Assembly: GCF_019423705.1 (NCBI RefSeq)
Contig: NZ_JAHZAX010000007.1
Coordinates: forward strand, 105,842 to 169,841
Length of the DNA: 64,000 bases
Source of the DNA: Ruminococcus sp.
GTDB taxonomy: Bacteria > Bacillota > Clostridia > Oscillospirales > Ruminococcaceae
Reading direction: 5' to 3'
Position 1 is the stretch's first letter; every line of letters starts with the position of its first letter. The translations under genes and the position numbers were made by a program. Under the pieces are notes generated by a model. It saw nothing but the letters and a program-made list of their open reading frames with translations, was not told the origin of the DNA and made no database searches. Below, piece after piece: positions 8,840-17,855 of the stretch.

Positions 8840-10105
8840 TTGAAGATTGAAACACAATGTTTGCACGAGGGCTATACGCCTAAGAATGGAGAGCCGAGAG
8901 TAATGCCTATCGTCCAGAGCACGACTTATGTCTATGACTCCACTGATGACGTTGCGGCAGTTTTTGACGACCCGACTAAGAGCCTTATCTATTCGAGATT
9001 TGCAAACCCTACAACGGACGTTGTAGAAAAGAAGATAGCCGCTCTTGAGGGCGGCGTTGCGGCTATGTGTACGTCCAGCGGACAGGCTGCCACACTCTGC
9101 GCAATTCTCAACATCTGTCAGGCAGGCGACAGCTTTATCGCCTCAACTTCCATTTATGGCGGTACTATCAACCTGTTCAGCATTACAATGAAGCGCCTTG
9201 GTATCGAGTGCATTTACGTTGACCCAGACGCAACTGACGACGAGATACAGGCAGCTTTCAAGGACAACACAAAGCTTGTTTTCGGCGAAACTATCGCAAA
9301 CCCAGCGCTGACAGTTTTCGATATCGAGCGCTTTGCGAAAATCGCCCATAAGAACGGCGTGCCGCTTATCGTCGATAACACTTTCGCAACACCTGTCCTT
9401 TGCAGACCTATTGAGTGGGGCGCTGATATCGTTATCCATTCGACCTCGAAGTATATGGACGGCCACGCAGTACAGGTTGGCGGCGTTATCGTCGACAGCG
9501 GCAAGTTCGATTGGACAAGCGGCAAATTCCCTTGTATGACCGAGCCCGACGAAAGCTATCACGGCATTGTCTACACCGAGCAGTATTCATTTGCGCCGTA
9601 TATAATCAAGGCTAGAATGCAGCTTATGAGAGATTTCGGCTGCTATCCTGCCGCAAATTCGTCATTCCTGCTGAACCTCGGTCTGGAGACACTTTCAGTT
9701 AGAATGAAGCAGTATTGCGAAAACGCATTGAAGGTCGCAAAATTCCTCGAGGGAAATGACAAGGTCGAGTCCGTTGCATATCCGGGACTTGAGAGCGATA
9801 AGTATCATAAGCTTGCGGAGAAGTATTTGCCGCTTGGCACATCGGGCGTAATTTCCTTTGTAATAAAGGGCGGAAGAAGCACGGCAGTCAAGTTTATGGA
9901 TAGCCTTAAACTTGCGTCCAATGAAGTACACGTTGCGGATATCCGTACTTGCATACTTCACCCAGCTTCGGCAACACATCGCCAGCTTACAGACGAGCAG
10001 CTTGTGGCCGCAGGCATAAACGGCGGAATGATAAGATTGTCAGTTGGACTGGAGAATGTGGAGGATATCATAGCAGACCTTACACAAGGCTTCAATGCTA
10101 TATAA
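8840..10105 (+). CDS. metY: O-acetylhomoserine sulfhydrylase (Cys/Met PLP family)
   Basis: PLP enzyme of the Cys/Met metabolism family that makes homocysteine from O-acetylhomoserine and sulfide. It has 421 residues, the usual size. TQCLHEGYTP, YSRFANPTTD, TSSGQAATLCAIL and VDNTFATPVLCRP are typical. The Schiff-base lysine is Lys204 in HSTSKYMDGH. The C-terminal ILHPASATHRQL matches the sulfhydrylase branch. The start is TTG 8840, after AAGAAAGGA (8821-8829); no ATG is in reach. A cystathionine lyase/synthase role is less likely given the long insertion around SGKFPCMTEPDESYHG. No other methionine gene is adjacent. Confidence 0.92.
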   Translation: MKIETQCLHEGYTPKNGEPRVMPIVQSTTYVYDSTDDVAAVFDDPTKSLIYSRFANPTTDVVEKKIAALEGGVAAMCTSSGQAATLCAILNICQAGDSFIASTSIYGGTINLFSITMKRLGIECIYVDPDATDDEIQAAFKDNTKLVFGETIANPALTVFDIERFAKIAHKNGVPLIVDNTFATPVLCRPIEWGADIVIHSTSKYMDGHAVQVGGVIVDSGKFDWTSGKFPCMTEPDESYHGIVYTEQYSFAPYIIKARMQLMRDFGCYPAANSSFLLNLGLETLSVRMKQYCENALKVAKFLEGNDKVESVAYPGLESDKYHKLAEKYLPLGTSGVISFVIKGGRSTAVKFMDSLKLASNEVHVADIRTCILHPASATHRQLTDEQLVAAGINGGMIRLSVGLENVEDIIADLTQGFNAI

Positions 10106-10159
10106 AAAGCGAAAAAATACAACGGAAAAGTCTCGACTAAAATCCAAAAACTAGCGCAG

Positions 10160-10243
10160 CGAAAGCGCCTGCCAGGGTCTCTGGGCAGAGCCCTGAGCAG
10201 GTTAAATTTCTTGTTCGGCATTGCTCACAAGAAATTGGACAGA
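10160..10243. repeat. Nested hairpins including a solo type D repeat core
   Basis: CCTGC...GCAGG encloses CAGGG...CCCTG (about 10168-10201). It is followed by AATTTCTTG...CAAGAAATT (10206-10236), whose loop TTCGGCATTGCTCA closely matches the loop of the type D repeats at 4400, 41705, 48668 and 59647, here without the GTAGGGG/GCCCGTT ends. Confidence 0.55.
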
Positions 10244-10288
10244 GCCTCATTCGGCGATAGCCGACTTTAGTAGGCGCAGAAAATGAAA

Positions 10289-10324
10289 AGAAGCACAACG
10301 GAAGTTGCTGCTTCTTTTTTGTTA
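10289..10324 (+). terminator. Probable terminator of metY
   Basis: GAAGCACAAC pairs with GTTGCTGCTTC around a GGAA loop, with one bulge. TTTTTTGTT follows. Confidence 0.7.
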
Positions 10325-10374
10325 TGTCGAAGCAAATATCCTGCGCCGATCTCATTGCAGTAAGTCCGCTCGCA

Positions 10375-10398
10375 AAAAGCGAAGCGATTTTGCGACAC
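10375..10398. repeat. GCGAAGCG hairpin repeat, copy 1
   Basis: CGCAAAA, AGCGAAGCG, TTTTGCG forms a hairpin. The 15-mer GCGATTTTGCGACAC (10384-10398) recurs exactly at 54343-54357. Confidence 0.55.
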
Positions 10399-10435
10399 AG
10401 CTCCGTAATAAACCTGTGAGGCCACTCAAAAATAG

Positions 10436-10464
10436 TTGCAAATAAAGCGGATATGTGTTATAAT
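10436..10464 (+). promoter_or_regulatory. Sigma-A promoter of the desulfurase-thiI pair
   Basis: TTGCAA (10436-10441), 17-base spacer, TATAAT (10459-10464). This excludes any translation start upstream of about 10471. Confidence 0.75.
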
Positions 10465-10534
10465 AAATATAACTGCGATCATAAAAGCAACATCAACAAA
10501 AGCAATGTTGCCTCTGCGAAAGGACTTGAAAAGT

Positions 10535-11665
10535 TTGATATATCTTGATAATGCCGCCACAACAAAACCTTGTGACGAAGCGAAAAACGGCGTGATGAAA
10601 GGGCTGGAGTGTTTCGGCAACCCGTCCTCTCTCCATAAAGCAGGTCTCGATGCCGAACTGTTGGTGTCTCAGGCTCGTGAAGTAATCGCCGACTCTATCG
10701 GCGTCACACCCGATGAGATCTATTTCACTTCGGGCGCAACGGAAAGCAATAATACCGCCATTTTCGGCGCTTTCAAAGCCCACGGCAAACGCAAAAAACG
10801 TGTCGTTACGACAACTGTCGAGCACCCAGCCGTGCGAAATCCTGCGGACGAACTTGAAAAACTCGGCTGCGAAGTAATTCGCATTGCACCGGACGAAAAC
10901 GGCGAAATAAACGCCCGTGATATTTTCGCTGCGGTCAATGACGATACCTTCCTTGTTAGCTGTATGCTGGTCAATAACGAGACGGGCTATATCCTGCCTG
11001 TTGCGAAAGCGTTTTCGATGATAAAGAAAAAATATCCTGCCGTGCTCACCCATTGCGACTGCGTTCAGGGCTTTATGAAGCTGCCTGTCAAGGCGAAAAA
11101 ACTCGGCGCAGATATGATATCCCTCAGCGGCCATAAGGTCTATGCACCAAAGGGTATCGGTGCGCTGTATGTGAAAAAAGGCGTGCATATACCGCCTTTT
11201 ATGCTGGGTGGCGGACAGGAAAAAGGTTTCCGCTCGGGTACTGAATCTGTTCCACTTATCTGCGGTTTTGGCGAAGCTGTCAAAAAACTTGCGCCGAATA
11301 TCGAGGAGAACTTTGAAAAGACTTCCAAGCTTCAAAAGTATTTTATCGAAAAATGCTCAGAAAACGGCGAAATTTTCGTGAATTCCCGTGAGGGCGGTTC
11401 GCCTTATGTGACGAGTATCGCCGTCAAAGGGCTGAAATCTGAGGTGCTTTTACACTACCTCGAGAAGCGTGAGATCTACGTATCAAGCGGCTCAGCCTGC
11501 TCAAAGGGCAAAAAAAGTTCCGTGCTCAAGGAGTTCAAATACCCCGAACAGAACCTCGATTCAACGCTGAGAATAAGCTTTAGTATCGACACAACAAAGG
11601 AAGATATCGACGCACTTATGGACGGAATATCTGCGGCGCAGTCGGAGCTTTGCAGGATAAAATAA
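10535..11665 (+). CDS. Cysteine desulfurase, NifS/IscS family (NifZ-type partner of ThiI)
   Basis: PLP enzyme that converts cysteine to alanine and holds the sulfur as a persulfide. The N-terminus IYLDNAATTKPC is canonical. The PLP lysine is Lys201 in SGHKVYAPKG, and the persulfide cysteine is Cys322 in SSGSACSKG. The start must be TTG: TTG 10535 lies ten bases after GAAAGGA (10518-10524), while TTG 10526 is too close to it. The thiI gene follows in the same direction. The same pairing occurs in Bacillus (nifZ-thiI), where the desulfurase supplies sulfur for 4-thiouridine in tRNA. That role is inferred from context. A promoter sits at 10436-10464. Confidence 0.92.
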   Translation: MIYLDNAATTKPCDEAKNGVMKGLECFGNPSSLHKAGLDAELLVSQAREVIADSIGVTPDEIYFTSGATESNNTAIFGAFKAHGKRKKRVVTTTVEHPAVRNPADELEKLGCEVIRIAPDENGEINARDIFAAVNDDTFLVSCMLVNNETGYILPVAKAFSMIKKKYPAVLTHCDCVQGFMKLPVKAKKLGADMISLSGHKVYAPKGIGALYVKKGVHIPPFMLGGGQEKGFRSGTESVPLICGFGEAVKKLAPNIEENFEKTSKLQKYFIEKCSENGEIFVNSREGGSPYVTSIAVKGLKSEVLLHYLEKREIYVSSGSACSKGKKSSVLKEFKYPEQNLDSTLRISFSIDTTKEDIDALMDGISAAQSELCRIK

Positions 11666-11815
11666 GCAAAATTTAAGCGCAAAAAATGTGCGAACAAATA
11701 TTTTATACTATATTATAAGGGGACGGCTGAAAAAGGTCGGAATTTTGAGAAAAAATTTTTGAATATTTTGATTATTTTAATATCAAGTCGGAAAAACCGA
11801 AGGAGAAAATAGAAA

Positions 11816-12991
11816 ATGAAAGAAATTATTTTGTGCAAATATGGCGAGATCGCATTGAAGGGTCTCAATAAGTCCAGCTTTGAAAGTATGATGACAAAAA
11901 GCGTCAAAAGACGTCTGAGAAGCTGCGGACAGTTTTCCGTTTCAAAGGCGCAGTCAACACTCTATGTTGAACCGCTGAACGACGAGAGCGACGTTGACGA
12001 AGCTGTCGAAAAGCTGTCGAAAGTTTTCGGTATCGTTAAGCTTTGCCGCTGCTGCGTGCTCGAAAAGGATATGAATGAGATACTCACAAAGTCCCTTGAC
12101 TATATCGAGGACGAAATGGAGGCCGCAAGGACTTTCAAGGTCGACGCAAAGCGTTCCGATAAGAAGTTCCCGTTCAAGTCACCAGAAATTTGTATCGAAA
12201 TGGGCGGAAAAATTCTTGAAAGATTTCCACACCTCAAGGTCGATGTCCATAACCCTGACGTTGTGGTAACAGTCGAAATAAGAGAAACAAACGCCTATGT
12301 TCACGCAGGCTCTATCGAGGGCGCAGGCGGAATCCCTGTTGGCTCAAGCGGAAAGGCTATGCTGCTGCTTTCGGGCGGAATAGATTCACCTGTGGCAGGT
12401 TATATGATGGCAAGACGTGGCGCAATAATCTCGGCTATCCACTTTGAAGCGCCACCTTATACCTCTGACAGAGCGAAAATGAAGGTGGAAAAGCTTGCGA
12501 AAATAATCACAGCTTATTGCGGCGATATCAATTTCTATTGCGTGCCTTTCACGGAGATACAGGAGCTTTTGAGGGATAATTGCCCCGAGGAGCTTTTCAC
12601 GATACTGATGAGACGTCTTATGATGGAGATCGCCCAGCGCATCTGCGAAAAGGAGGATATCCAAGCCCTCGTTACAGGCGAAAGCCTTGGACAGGTGGCA
12701 AGCCAAACGATGTATGCTATGGTCTGCACCGACGCCGCTTGCAGAATGCCAGTTTTCAGACCTTGCGTCGGAATGGACAAGTCCGAGATCGTTGAGATCG
12801 CACGAAAGATAGATACTTTCGATACATCTATCCTGCCTTATGAGGATTGCTGCACCGTGTTCACACCAAAGCACCCTAAGACAAGACCGAACCTTGCGGA
12901 CGTTGAAGCGGCGCAGAATTCCTTCGATTGGGAGCCTTATATCCAAAAGGCTATCGAGGGAACAAAGCCTTATCTTATCAGGAACGAATAG
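11816..12991 (+). CDS. thiI: tRNA 4-thiouridine synthetase (sulfurtransferase)
   Basis: Adenylates U8 of tRNA and replaces the oxygen with sulfur; in some bacteria it also feeds thiamine thiazole synthesis. The order is an N-terminal ferredoxin-like region, a THUMP domain (about residues 60-165) and a PP-loop ATPase with SGGIDSP at residues 186-192. The 391-residue protein ends after the AANH domain and lacks the C-terminal rhodanese domain of the E. coli enzyme. Sulfur must therefore come directly from a desulfurase, which fits the gene just upstream. ATG 11816 follows GAAGGAG. Confidence 0.95.
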   Translation: MKEIILCKYGEIALKGLNKSSFESMMTKSVKRRLRSCGQFSVSKAQSTLYVEPLNDESDVDEAVEKLSKVFGIVKLCRCCVLEKDMNEILTKSLDYIEDEMEAARTFKVDAKRSDKKFPFKSPEICIEMGGKILERFPHLKVDVHNPDVVVTVEIRETNAYVHAGSIEGAGGIPVGSSGKAMLLLSGGIDSPVAGYMMARRGAIISAIHFEAPPYTSDRAKMKVEKLAKIITAYCGDINFYCVPFTEIQELLRDNCPEELFTILMRRLMMEIAQRICEKEDIQALVTGESLGQVASQTMYAMVCTDAACRMPVFRPCVGMDKSEIVEIARKIDTFDTSILPYEDCCTVFTPKHPKTRPNLADVEAAQNSFDWEPYIQKAIEGTKPYLIRNE

Positions 12992-13297
12992 GTTACAAAG
13001 AGGTTAAAATGTAACCGAAATTAAATCAGTCGTACGATTTTTTGTACAGGAAAACGGCTGCGAAATATGTAGATTTTTGAGGAAAAGCCCCGATTTACGA
13101 GGGCTTTTCTTGCGGCCTGGTTCATTTGTTTTTGAGAATAATATAATGAAAAAGCGGTAAATCGGTAACAAAAGCGTAACAATATCTTGCGGATTATGGC
13201 TATCATATTGGTTTGCAAAAGCTGTCGAATTAACAAAATCGTCAAAATAGGGCGATTTTTTATGTGCAATATATAAGTAAAAGGGGCGTATAAGTCT
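12992..13297. other. Gap between thiI and pncC, with one hairpin
   Basis: The 306-base gap holds GAAAAGCCC (13082-13090) pairing with GGGCTTTTC (13101-13109) around a ten-base loop. No T run follows, so termination is uncertain. I see no gene or repeat-family copy. Confidence 0.5.
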
Positions 13298-13855
13298 ATG
13301 AATTTTGCTGAAGGTGACAAAGTGGTTACAGAAAGTATTGACATTGTTACAAAAAGTGTAGTAAAATATATGATAAAGAACGGTCTCAGACTGTGTACTG
13401 CCGAAAGCTGTACAGGCGGAATGATAAGCCAAACAGTCACGGAGGTCGCAGGGGCTTCACAAATGTTTCTCGGCGGTGCCTGCACTTATACCGAGGAAGT
13501 GAAGATGAAGCTGCTGGGCGTGAAAGGGGAGACCCTAGAAAAGTTCTCGGTCTATTCCGAACAGACGGCTGGCGAAATGAGCAGCGGTGCAATGAAGCTT
13601 TTCGGTGCGGATTGTGCGGTGGCTGTTACAGGTATCGCAGGACCCGGGGGCGGAACAGAGGATAAGCCTGTGGGCACGGTATATGTGTCGGTGAGAAATG
13701 ACAGGCGTGAGATCGTGAGGACGCTCAGACTTGACAAAGAATATGAGAATTTAGACAGAAGAATGATCCGTATGATAACAACACTGAAAGCACTTGAGAT
13801 GGTGCTGGAGCTTTATGGGCAGAAAACGGAGGACGACATTAATGTCAATGGCTAA
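13298..13855 (+). CDS. pncC: Nicotinamide-nucleotide amidase (CinA C-terminal domain)
   Basis: Deamidates nicotinamide mononucleotide to recycle pyridine nucleotides. It has the signature AESCTGG, then GGACTYTEEVKMKLLGV and TGIAGPGGGTEDKPVGTVYV. The 185-residue protein is the stand-alone C-terminal domain, without the N-terminal COG1058 domain of full CinA. ATG 13298 follows AAAAGGGG (13279-13286). The sortase gene start overlaps its last 14 bases, so the two are translationally coupled. No shared function with the sortase is apparent. Confidence 0.93.
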   Translation: MNFAEGDKVVTESIDIVTKSVVKYMIKNGLRLCTAESCTGGMISQTVTEVAGASQMFLGGACTYTEEVKMKLLGVKGETLEKFSVYSEQTAGEMSSGAMKLFGADCAVAVTGIAGPGGGTEDKPVGTVYVSVRNDRREIVRTLRLDKEYENLDRRMIRMITTLKALEMVLELYGQKTEDDINVNG

Positions 13856-14912
13856 TGAAACTATGAATCTGTCTGAAAAGGACGATACGAACTTTTTTAT
13901 AAGAGTTGTAAAATATTTTATCCCGTGGAAGGGCGACGGCAAGGGCGAGATATTCAGAAAGATCGTTTTTATGTTTTCGATCGTTCTGTTCTGTATCTCA
14001 CTTAACCAGCTTGCTGATTTTCTTAAAGCTGACGAACAGGATCAGACTTATATGCAGGAGATCGTAAATTACGAACCTGATTTCAGCGATACTGTAGATC
14101 AGACAAAGAATAATGGCGAGGACGATGTGGATATATCCGATCCTGAGGCTGCTCAGAAGGATAGAAAAGTTCAAGACTGGGCAAAGAAGCTTCTCAAAAG
14201 GAATAAAGACGTTGTGGGCTGGATAAAGATACCCGGTTTTAAGAATTCCGCAGGCGATGAATATATCAATTTCCCGGTTCTGCAAGGCGAGGATAATGAA
14301 TATTATCTTTATAAGAACCTTGACAAGCAGTATTACGAGTCGGGAAGCATTTATGCAGACGCTTGGTCTACTATCAATAAGGACGGTCAGTCGGACAATA
14401 TCACGATCTATGGTCACAATATGAGATATGTAGGCACTTCTTTCACTCATCTGACTGAGTATAAGAAAGGCGTTGACTTCTTAAAGAAATATCCTGTTAT
14501 AGAGTTCAATACCATATATGAGAACAACGTAAAGTACGTTATAGTCGGCGCTTTTGCCACGAACGTTTACGAAAATCAGGACGACGGCAAGGTGTTCAAA
14601 TATTGGACAACACGTTATTTTGACGACGCCGATTACAAGTTCGACGAATGGATCGACGAGGTAAAGAAGCGCTCTTGGTATTCAAGCGATATCGACTGCA
14701 CGGAGGACGACAAGTACATCTCGCTTTCAACTTGTACAAATGAGACCTCTAATCTGCGTTGGGTCATCGTTGCAAAGAAGATGACGGCTGAGGACAACCT
14801 CGACCTTATCATCGACTCATATAAGGACAAGGACAACAAGGATATCTATTTCCCTAAGTGCTGGAGAAGCGTTTACGGCAACAACAAAAAATACTTCGGC
14901 TGGGATTACTAA
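13842..14912 (+). CDS. srtB: Class B sortase
   Basis: Membrane transpeptidase that anchors proteins to peptidoglycan. One transmembrane helix lies near residues 40-58. The catalytic triad is visible: His192 in YGHNM, Cys298 in LSTCT, Arg306 in LRWVIV. The IYADAW and long TTRYFDDADYKFDEWID segments fit the SrtB helical insertion. ATG 13842 follows CGGAGGA (13827-13833) inside the end of pncC. The next two genes also encode secreted wall-active proteins. No NPQTN- or LPXTG-type sorting signal occurs in any protein of this window, so its substrates are elsewhere. Confidence 0.93.
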   Translation: MSMANETMNLSEKDDTNFFIRVVKYFIPWKGDGKGEIFRKIVFMFSIVLFCISLNQLADFLKADEQDQTYMQEIVNYEPDFSDTVDQTKNNGEDDVDISDPEAAQKDRKVQDWAKKLLKRNKDVVGWIKIPGFKNSAGDEYINFPVLQGEDNEYYLYKNLDKQYYESGSIYADAWSTINKDGQSDNITIYGHNMRYVGTSFTHLTEYKKGVDFLKKYPVIEFNTIYENNVKYVIVGAFATNVYENQDDGKVFKYWTTRYFDDADYKFDEWIDEVKKRSWYSSDIDCTEDDKYISLSTCTNETSNLRWVIVAKKMTAEDNLDLIIDSYKDKDNKDIYFPKCWRSVYGNNKKYFGWDY

Positions 14913-14924
14913 ATTTTTAGTTTA

Positions 14925-14954
14925 TTACACCTTATAACTTCATTTGAGGTGTAA
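14925..14954 (+). terminator. Hairpin after srtB
   Basis: TTACACCT (14925-14932) pairs with AGGTGTAA (14947-14954). Only AATATAAATT follows, so termination would be weak. Confidence 0.4.
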
Positions 14955-15029
14955 AATATAAATTAGCTGTGGTCAATCTCACAGACCACGGTGAAGACGG
15001 TTTGCTTGCAGACGGTCGGAAAGGGTAAT

Positions 15030-16157
15030 GTGATAAAAATGAAGCAGAAAAAAACTGAAGACAGCTTTAAGCGTTCAGCTAAGCCGTCGGTCAGGAAAGT
15101 AGGAACAATGCTGAGCTGCGGCGCTATGGCGGTGCTTATGGTCGGAACAGTAAGTATCTTCGGACTTACTTCTGATAACAAAAAGGCTCAGAAGGACACA
15201 AAAGCTGCAATAACCAACACTAAGACCACTTCTGTGACAGAAGCAGAAACTGAGAGAGATGAGACTTATACTTCAATGAATACCGTGACTTGGAAAAAGG
15301 CCGGTATCAGCGAGTATGAAATGGCTGAAGTGCAGTCAGAGACAACAACTGCCGCTTCAACTACCAAGAAAAAGACAGAAACAACTACAAGTGCAGCTAA
15401 AGAGACCAAGATCGACAGCACAAAGATGTATGCAACCGATATCGTGAATATCAGAACTAAGGCTGATAAGAACGCTGATATCGCCGCAACTCTCACAACT
15501 GATGACGAGGTCGTTGTATCAGCAGAAACAAGCGACGGCTGGTACAAGGTTACATACGGCGAGTATGCTGGTTATGTGATGAAGGAATATCTCACAAATA
15601 CTGTTCCTGCTTCGGTAAAGGCTCAGAGCGAGACCAAGACCGAGACCACTACCACAAAGGCTCAGACAACGACAGCTAAAAAGACAGAGGCTAAGACGAC
15701 TGCCGCCCAGACTACTAAGGCGCAGACAGCCAAAGCCACAACAGCTGCCACAACAAAGACAGAAGCAGGAAGCAATCCTGTGATAAGCTATACTGACGAA
15801 GAGTTCGATATGCTTTGCTACGTCCTTCAGGGCGAGGTGGGCAACTGCTCTGAAAACAGCAAGATCGCTGTTGCAAATGTTATCATCAACAGAGTGAAGT
15901 CGGGCAGATTTGGCAGCTCAATAAAGGCTGTTCTTACTGCACCGAACCAGTTCACAGCGATCAGCGGCTATTACAGCGGCAGAAACACTCCTTCACAGAA
16001 CACTATCGACTGTGCAAAGAGAGCACTCTACGGCGAGGATAATACAAACGGAGCAACTTATTACTACGCTCCACAGTATTGCGGCGGAAGCACAGCTGCT
16101 TGGTTCGAGTCCCTTACGTTCTGTATGGAACTTGACGGTCAGAGATATTTTAAGTAA
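15030..16157 (+). CDS. Secreted SH3-domain cell-wall hydrolase (SleB/CwlJ-type)
   Basis: Membrane-anchored or secreted wall enzyme of about 375 residues. An N-terminal hydrophobic helix (about residues 26-46) leads into a Thr/Lys-rich linker. A bacterial SH3 domain follows (TDIVNIRTKADKNADIAATL...GWYKVTYGEYAGYVMKEYL), then a second Thr/Ala/Lys linker. The C-terminal Hydrolase_2 domain is typical of SleB/CwlJ peptidoglycan hydrolases: EFDMLCYVLQGEVGNCS with the catalytic Glu, then AVANVIINRVKSGRFG. GTG 15030 follows GAAAGGG; ATG 15039 is possible but badly spaced. Residues 82-102 (VTWKKAGISEYEM...VQ) resemble residues 67-88 of the next gene product. Confidence 0.88.
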   Translation: MIKMKQKKTEDSFKRSAKPSVRKVGTMLSCGAMAVLMVGTVSIFGLTSDNKKAQKDTKAAITNTKTTSVTEAETERDETYTSMNTVTWKKAGISEYEMAEVQSETTTAASTTKKKTETTTSAAKETKIDSTKMYATDIVNIRTKADKNADIAATLTTDDEVVVSAETSDGWYKVTYGEYAGYVMKEYLTNTVPASVKAQSETKTETTTTKAQTTTAKKTEAKTTAAQTTKAQTAKATTAATTKTEAGSNPVISYTDEEFDMLCYVLQGEVGNCSENSKIAVANVIINRVKSGRFGSSIKAVLTAPNQFTAISGYYSGRNTPSQNTIDCAKRALYGEDNTNGATYYYAPQYCGGSTAAWFESLTFCMELDGQRYFK

Positions 16158-16204
16158 TTGGCTATTATGCTGATTATGTAGTGTAAAAATTGTATATTAT
16201 GCTG

Positions 16205-16245
16205 AAAAGTCAGGACAGAGCTAACCTTTGTCTTGACTTTTTTTC
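16205..16245 (+). terminator. Strong terminator after the wall hydrolase gene
   Basis: AAAGTCAGGACAGAG pairs with CTTTGTCTTGACTTT (15 pairs, some G-U) around CTAAC. A run of T follows. Confidence 0.88.
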
Positions 16246-16328
16246 AGTATTTGATAAACTAATACTAGGTATGAAATGATAGATTTTTTAAATGTACTAT
16301 GGAAGGTCATTGTTAAGGACAGGTAATT

Positions 16329-17792
16329 ATGAATATAACTGACATTAAGAAGATCACGATGAAAAGGCTTTGCGCCAATGTCTGCGCTGCGGTAATGGGT
16401 ATCACGGCGGTGGGCGTATGCGGCGAGCTTATGCTGGGCGGCGATAAGGCGAGCGCTGAAAAGGCTCCTGCGGTGGAAAAGGTCAAGACCGCCGAGGTGC
16501 AGAGCGTTCAGACGACCACGGCGACCGAGGTCTACAGCTTCGTGAAATTCAAAAAATCCTCCGTGGATAAGTACGATATGACTTATGCCCAGGAGAAGCA
16601 GACGAAAAAGACTTCAAAGAAAAAAGCCAGCGCTTCGGAATTCAATGTCGAGCTACCCGAGGATAAGGGCGAGTATTATGACATTATGAACGACCCGATG
16701 AACTTCACCGAAACAAGAAGCGTTGCCGATGAGTATTACACGGTCTATGACATAATCTCAGGGGGCACGGTGACGCTTAACGGCCACGAGCTCCTTTGCA
16801 GGATAGTGAACAGCGAGATCGGCGGCGAATGGGGCGAGGAAGCTATCAAGGCGCAGGCCGTTGCGGCTTATACTTGGGTAAGGTTCAACGACTCTATCGG
16901 CGCAATCCCGACAGTCGGACTGAAAGAGGGCTATTCCGCAAAGATCGAGAACTGCGTAAACGCTGTCGAGGGACAGGTGGTGCTTTATAACGGCAATATC
17001 ATAAATGCGGTCTATTCCGCTTCCACCGCCGGATATTCCACCACAAGCGAGGATATATGGGGCGTTTCCTATCCATATCTCAAGCGTGTCCTCAGCCAGT
17101 ATGACGACAAAGACCCTAACTGGGGTATCGAGACCAAGTATACAAAGGACGAGGTCAAGGAGCGTATCGAGAGCCAAACTGATATAAAGCTTTCTGATGA
17201 CGTTCAGAGCTGGTTCAAGATCGACTCGGCTTTCAGCGGAAAATATATCAGCGGCGTGACTATCGACGGCCACACAAGCTGCACATACGAGGGCAAAAGC
17301 TCACGGATAACGGGCATAACCCTTTGCAATCTCTTTGACGTGAAATCGAACGCAATGGAGATAAGCTATAAGGACGGCGTGTTCACATTCAAGTCCTACG
17401 GCTGGGGTCACGGCGTTGGAATGTCCCAATGGGGCGCTTGCTATTACGCCGAGGCTGGTTGCACATACGATCAGATATTGACACACTATTATGTAAACAC
17501 CACGCTGGGCGTTTCAGCGGTCAACGATAAGGCGGTCAAGAGAGGTCAGATGACAAAGGACGAGCTTGACGATGAGATCAACAATTCCGATATCATCGAC
17601 GAGAACGGCAATATTACCGAGGGCAAGCAGGATACTTCAAAGACCGATACCGAGCAGACCACGACCACCACAACAGAGCCGGCGCAGACCACGGCTCCTG
17701 TTACGGATATCCCTGGCGAGGTGCAGACAACTGTCCCTGCCGATGATACGGCCGACCAAGCTGCAAATACAAACGCAGATACCGAAGAATAA
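16329..17792 (+). CDS. SpoIID/LytB-domain protein, secreted
   Basis: SpoIID-family proteins are lytic transglycosylase-like enzymes that strip stem-less glycan chains, classically during engulfment. An N-terminal hydrophobic segment (about residues 12-36) is followed by a linker with VKFKKSSVDKYDM. The SpoIID domain spans about residues 130-400, with catalytic-region EIGGEWGEEAIKAQAVAAYTW and the ending SYGWGHGVGMSQWGA. The C-terminus is a Thr/Asp/Pro-rich tail with no anchor. At 487 residues it is longer than Bacillus SpoIID because of the linker and tail, so it may act on the vegetative wall rather than in sporulation. It is separated from the previous gene by a strong terminator. Confidence 0.9.
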   Translation: MNITDIKKITMKRLCANVCAAVMGITAVGVCGELMLGGDKASAEKAPAVEKVKTAEVQSVQTTTATEVYSFVKFKKSSVDKYDMTYAQEKQTKKTSKKKASASEFNVELPEDKGEYYDIMNDPMNFTETRSVADEYYTVYDIISGGTVTLNGHELLCRIVNSEIGGEWGEEAIKAQAVAAYTWVRFNDSIGAIPTVGLKEGYSAKIENCVNAVEGQVVLYNGNIINAVYSASTAGYSTTSEDIWGVSYPYLKRVLSQYDDKDPNWGIETKYTKDEVKERIESQTDIKLSDDVQSWFKIDSAFSGKYISGVTIDGHTSCTYEGKSSRITGITLCNLFDVKSNAMEISYKDGVFTFKSYGWGHGVGMSQWGACYYAEAGCTYDQILTHYYVNTTLGVSAVNDKAVKRGQMTKDELDDEINNSDIIDENGNITEGKQDTSKTDTEQTTTTTTEPAQTTAPVTDIPGEVQTTVPADDTADQAANTNADTEE

Positions 17793-17855
17793 ACAGGCGG
17801 AAATACGCTATAATTTTATAAATTTCTAATTTTATAATGCAAGGGAGATACCACT

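Noticed and set aside
13842..17792. LPXTG- or NPQTN-type sortase substrates among the wall proteins
   Set aside because: None of the secreted proteins ends in a sorting signal plus hydrophobic helix and basic tail.
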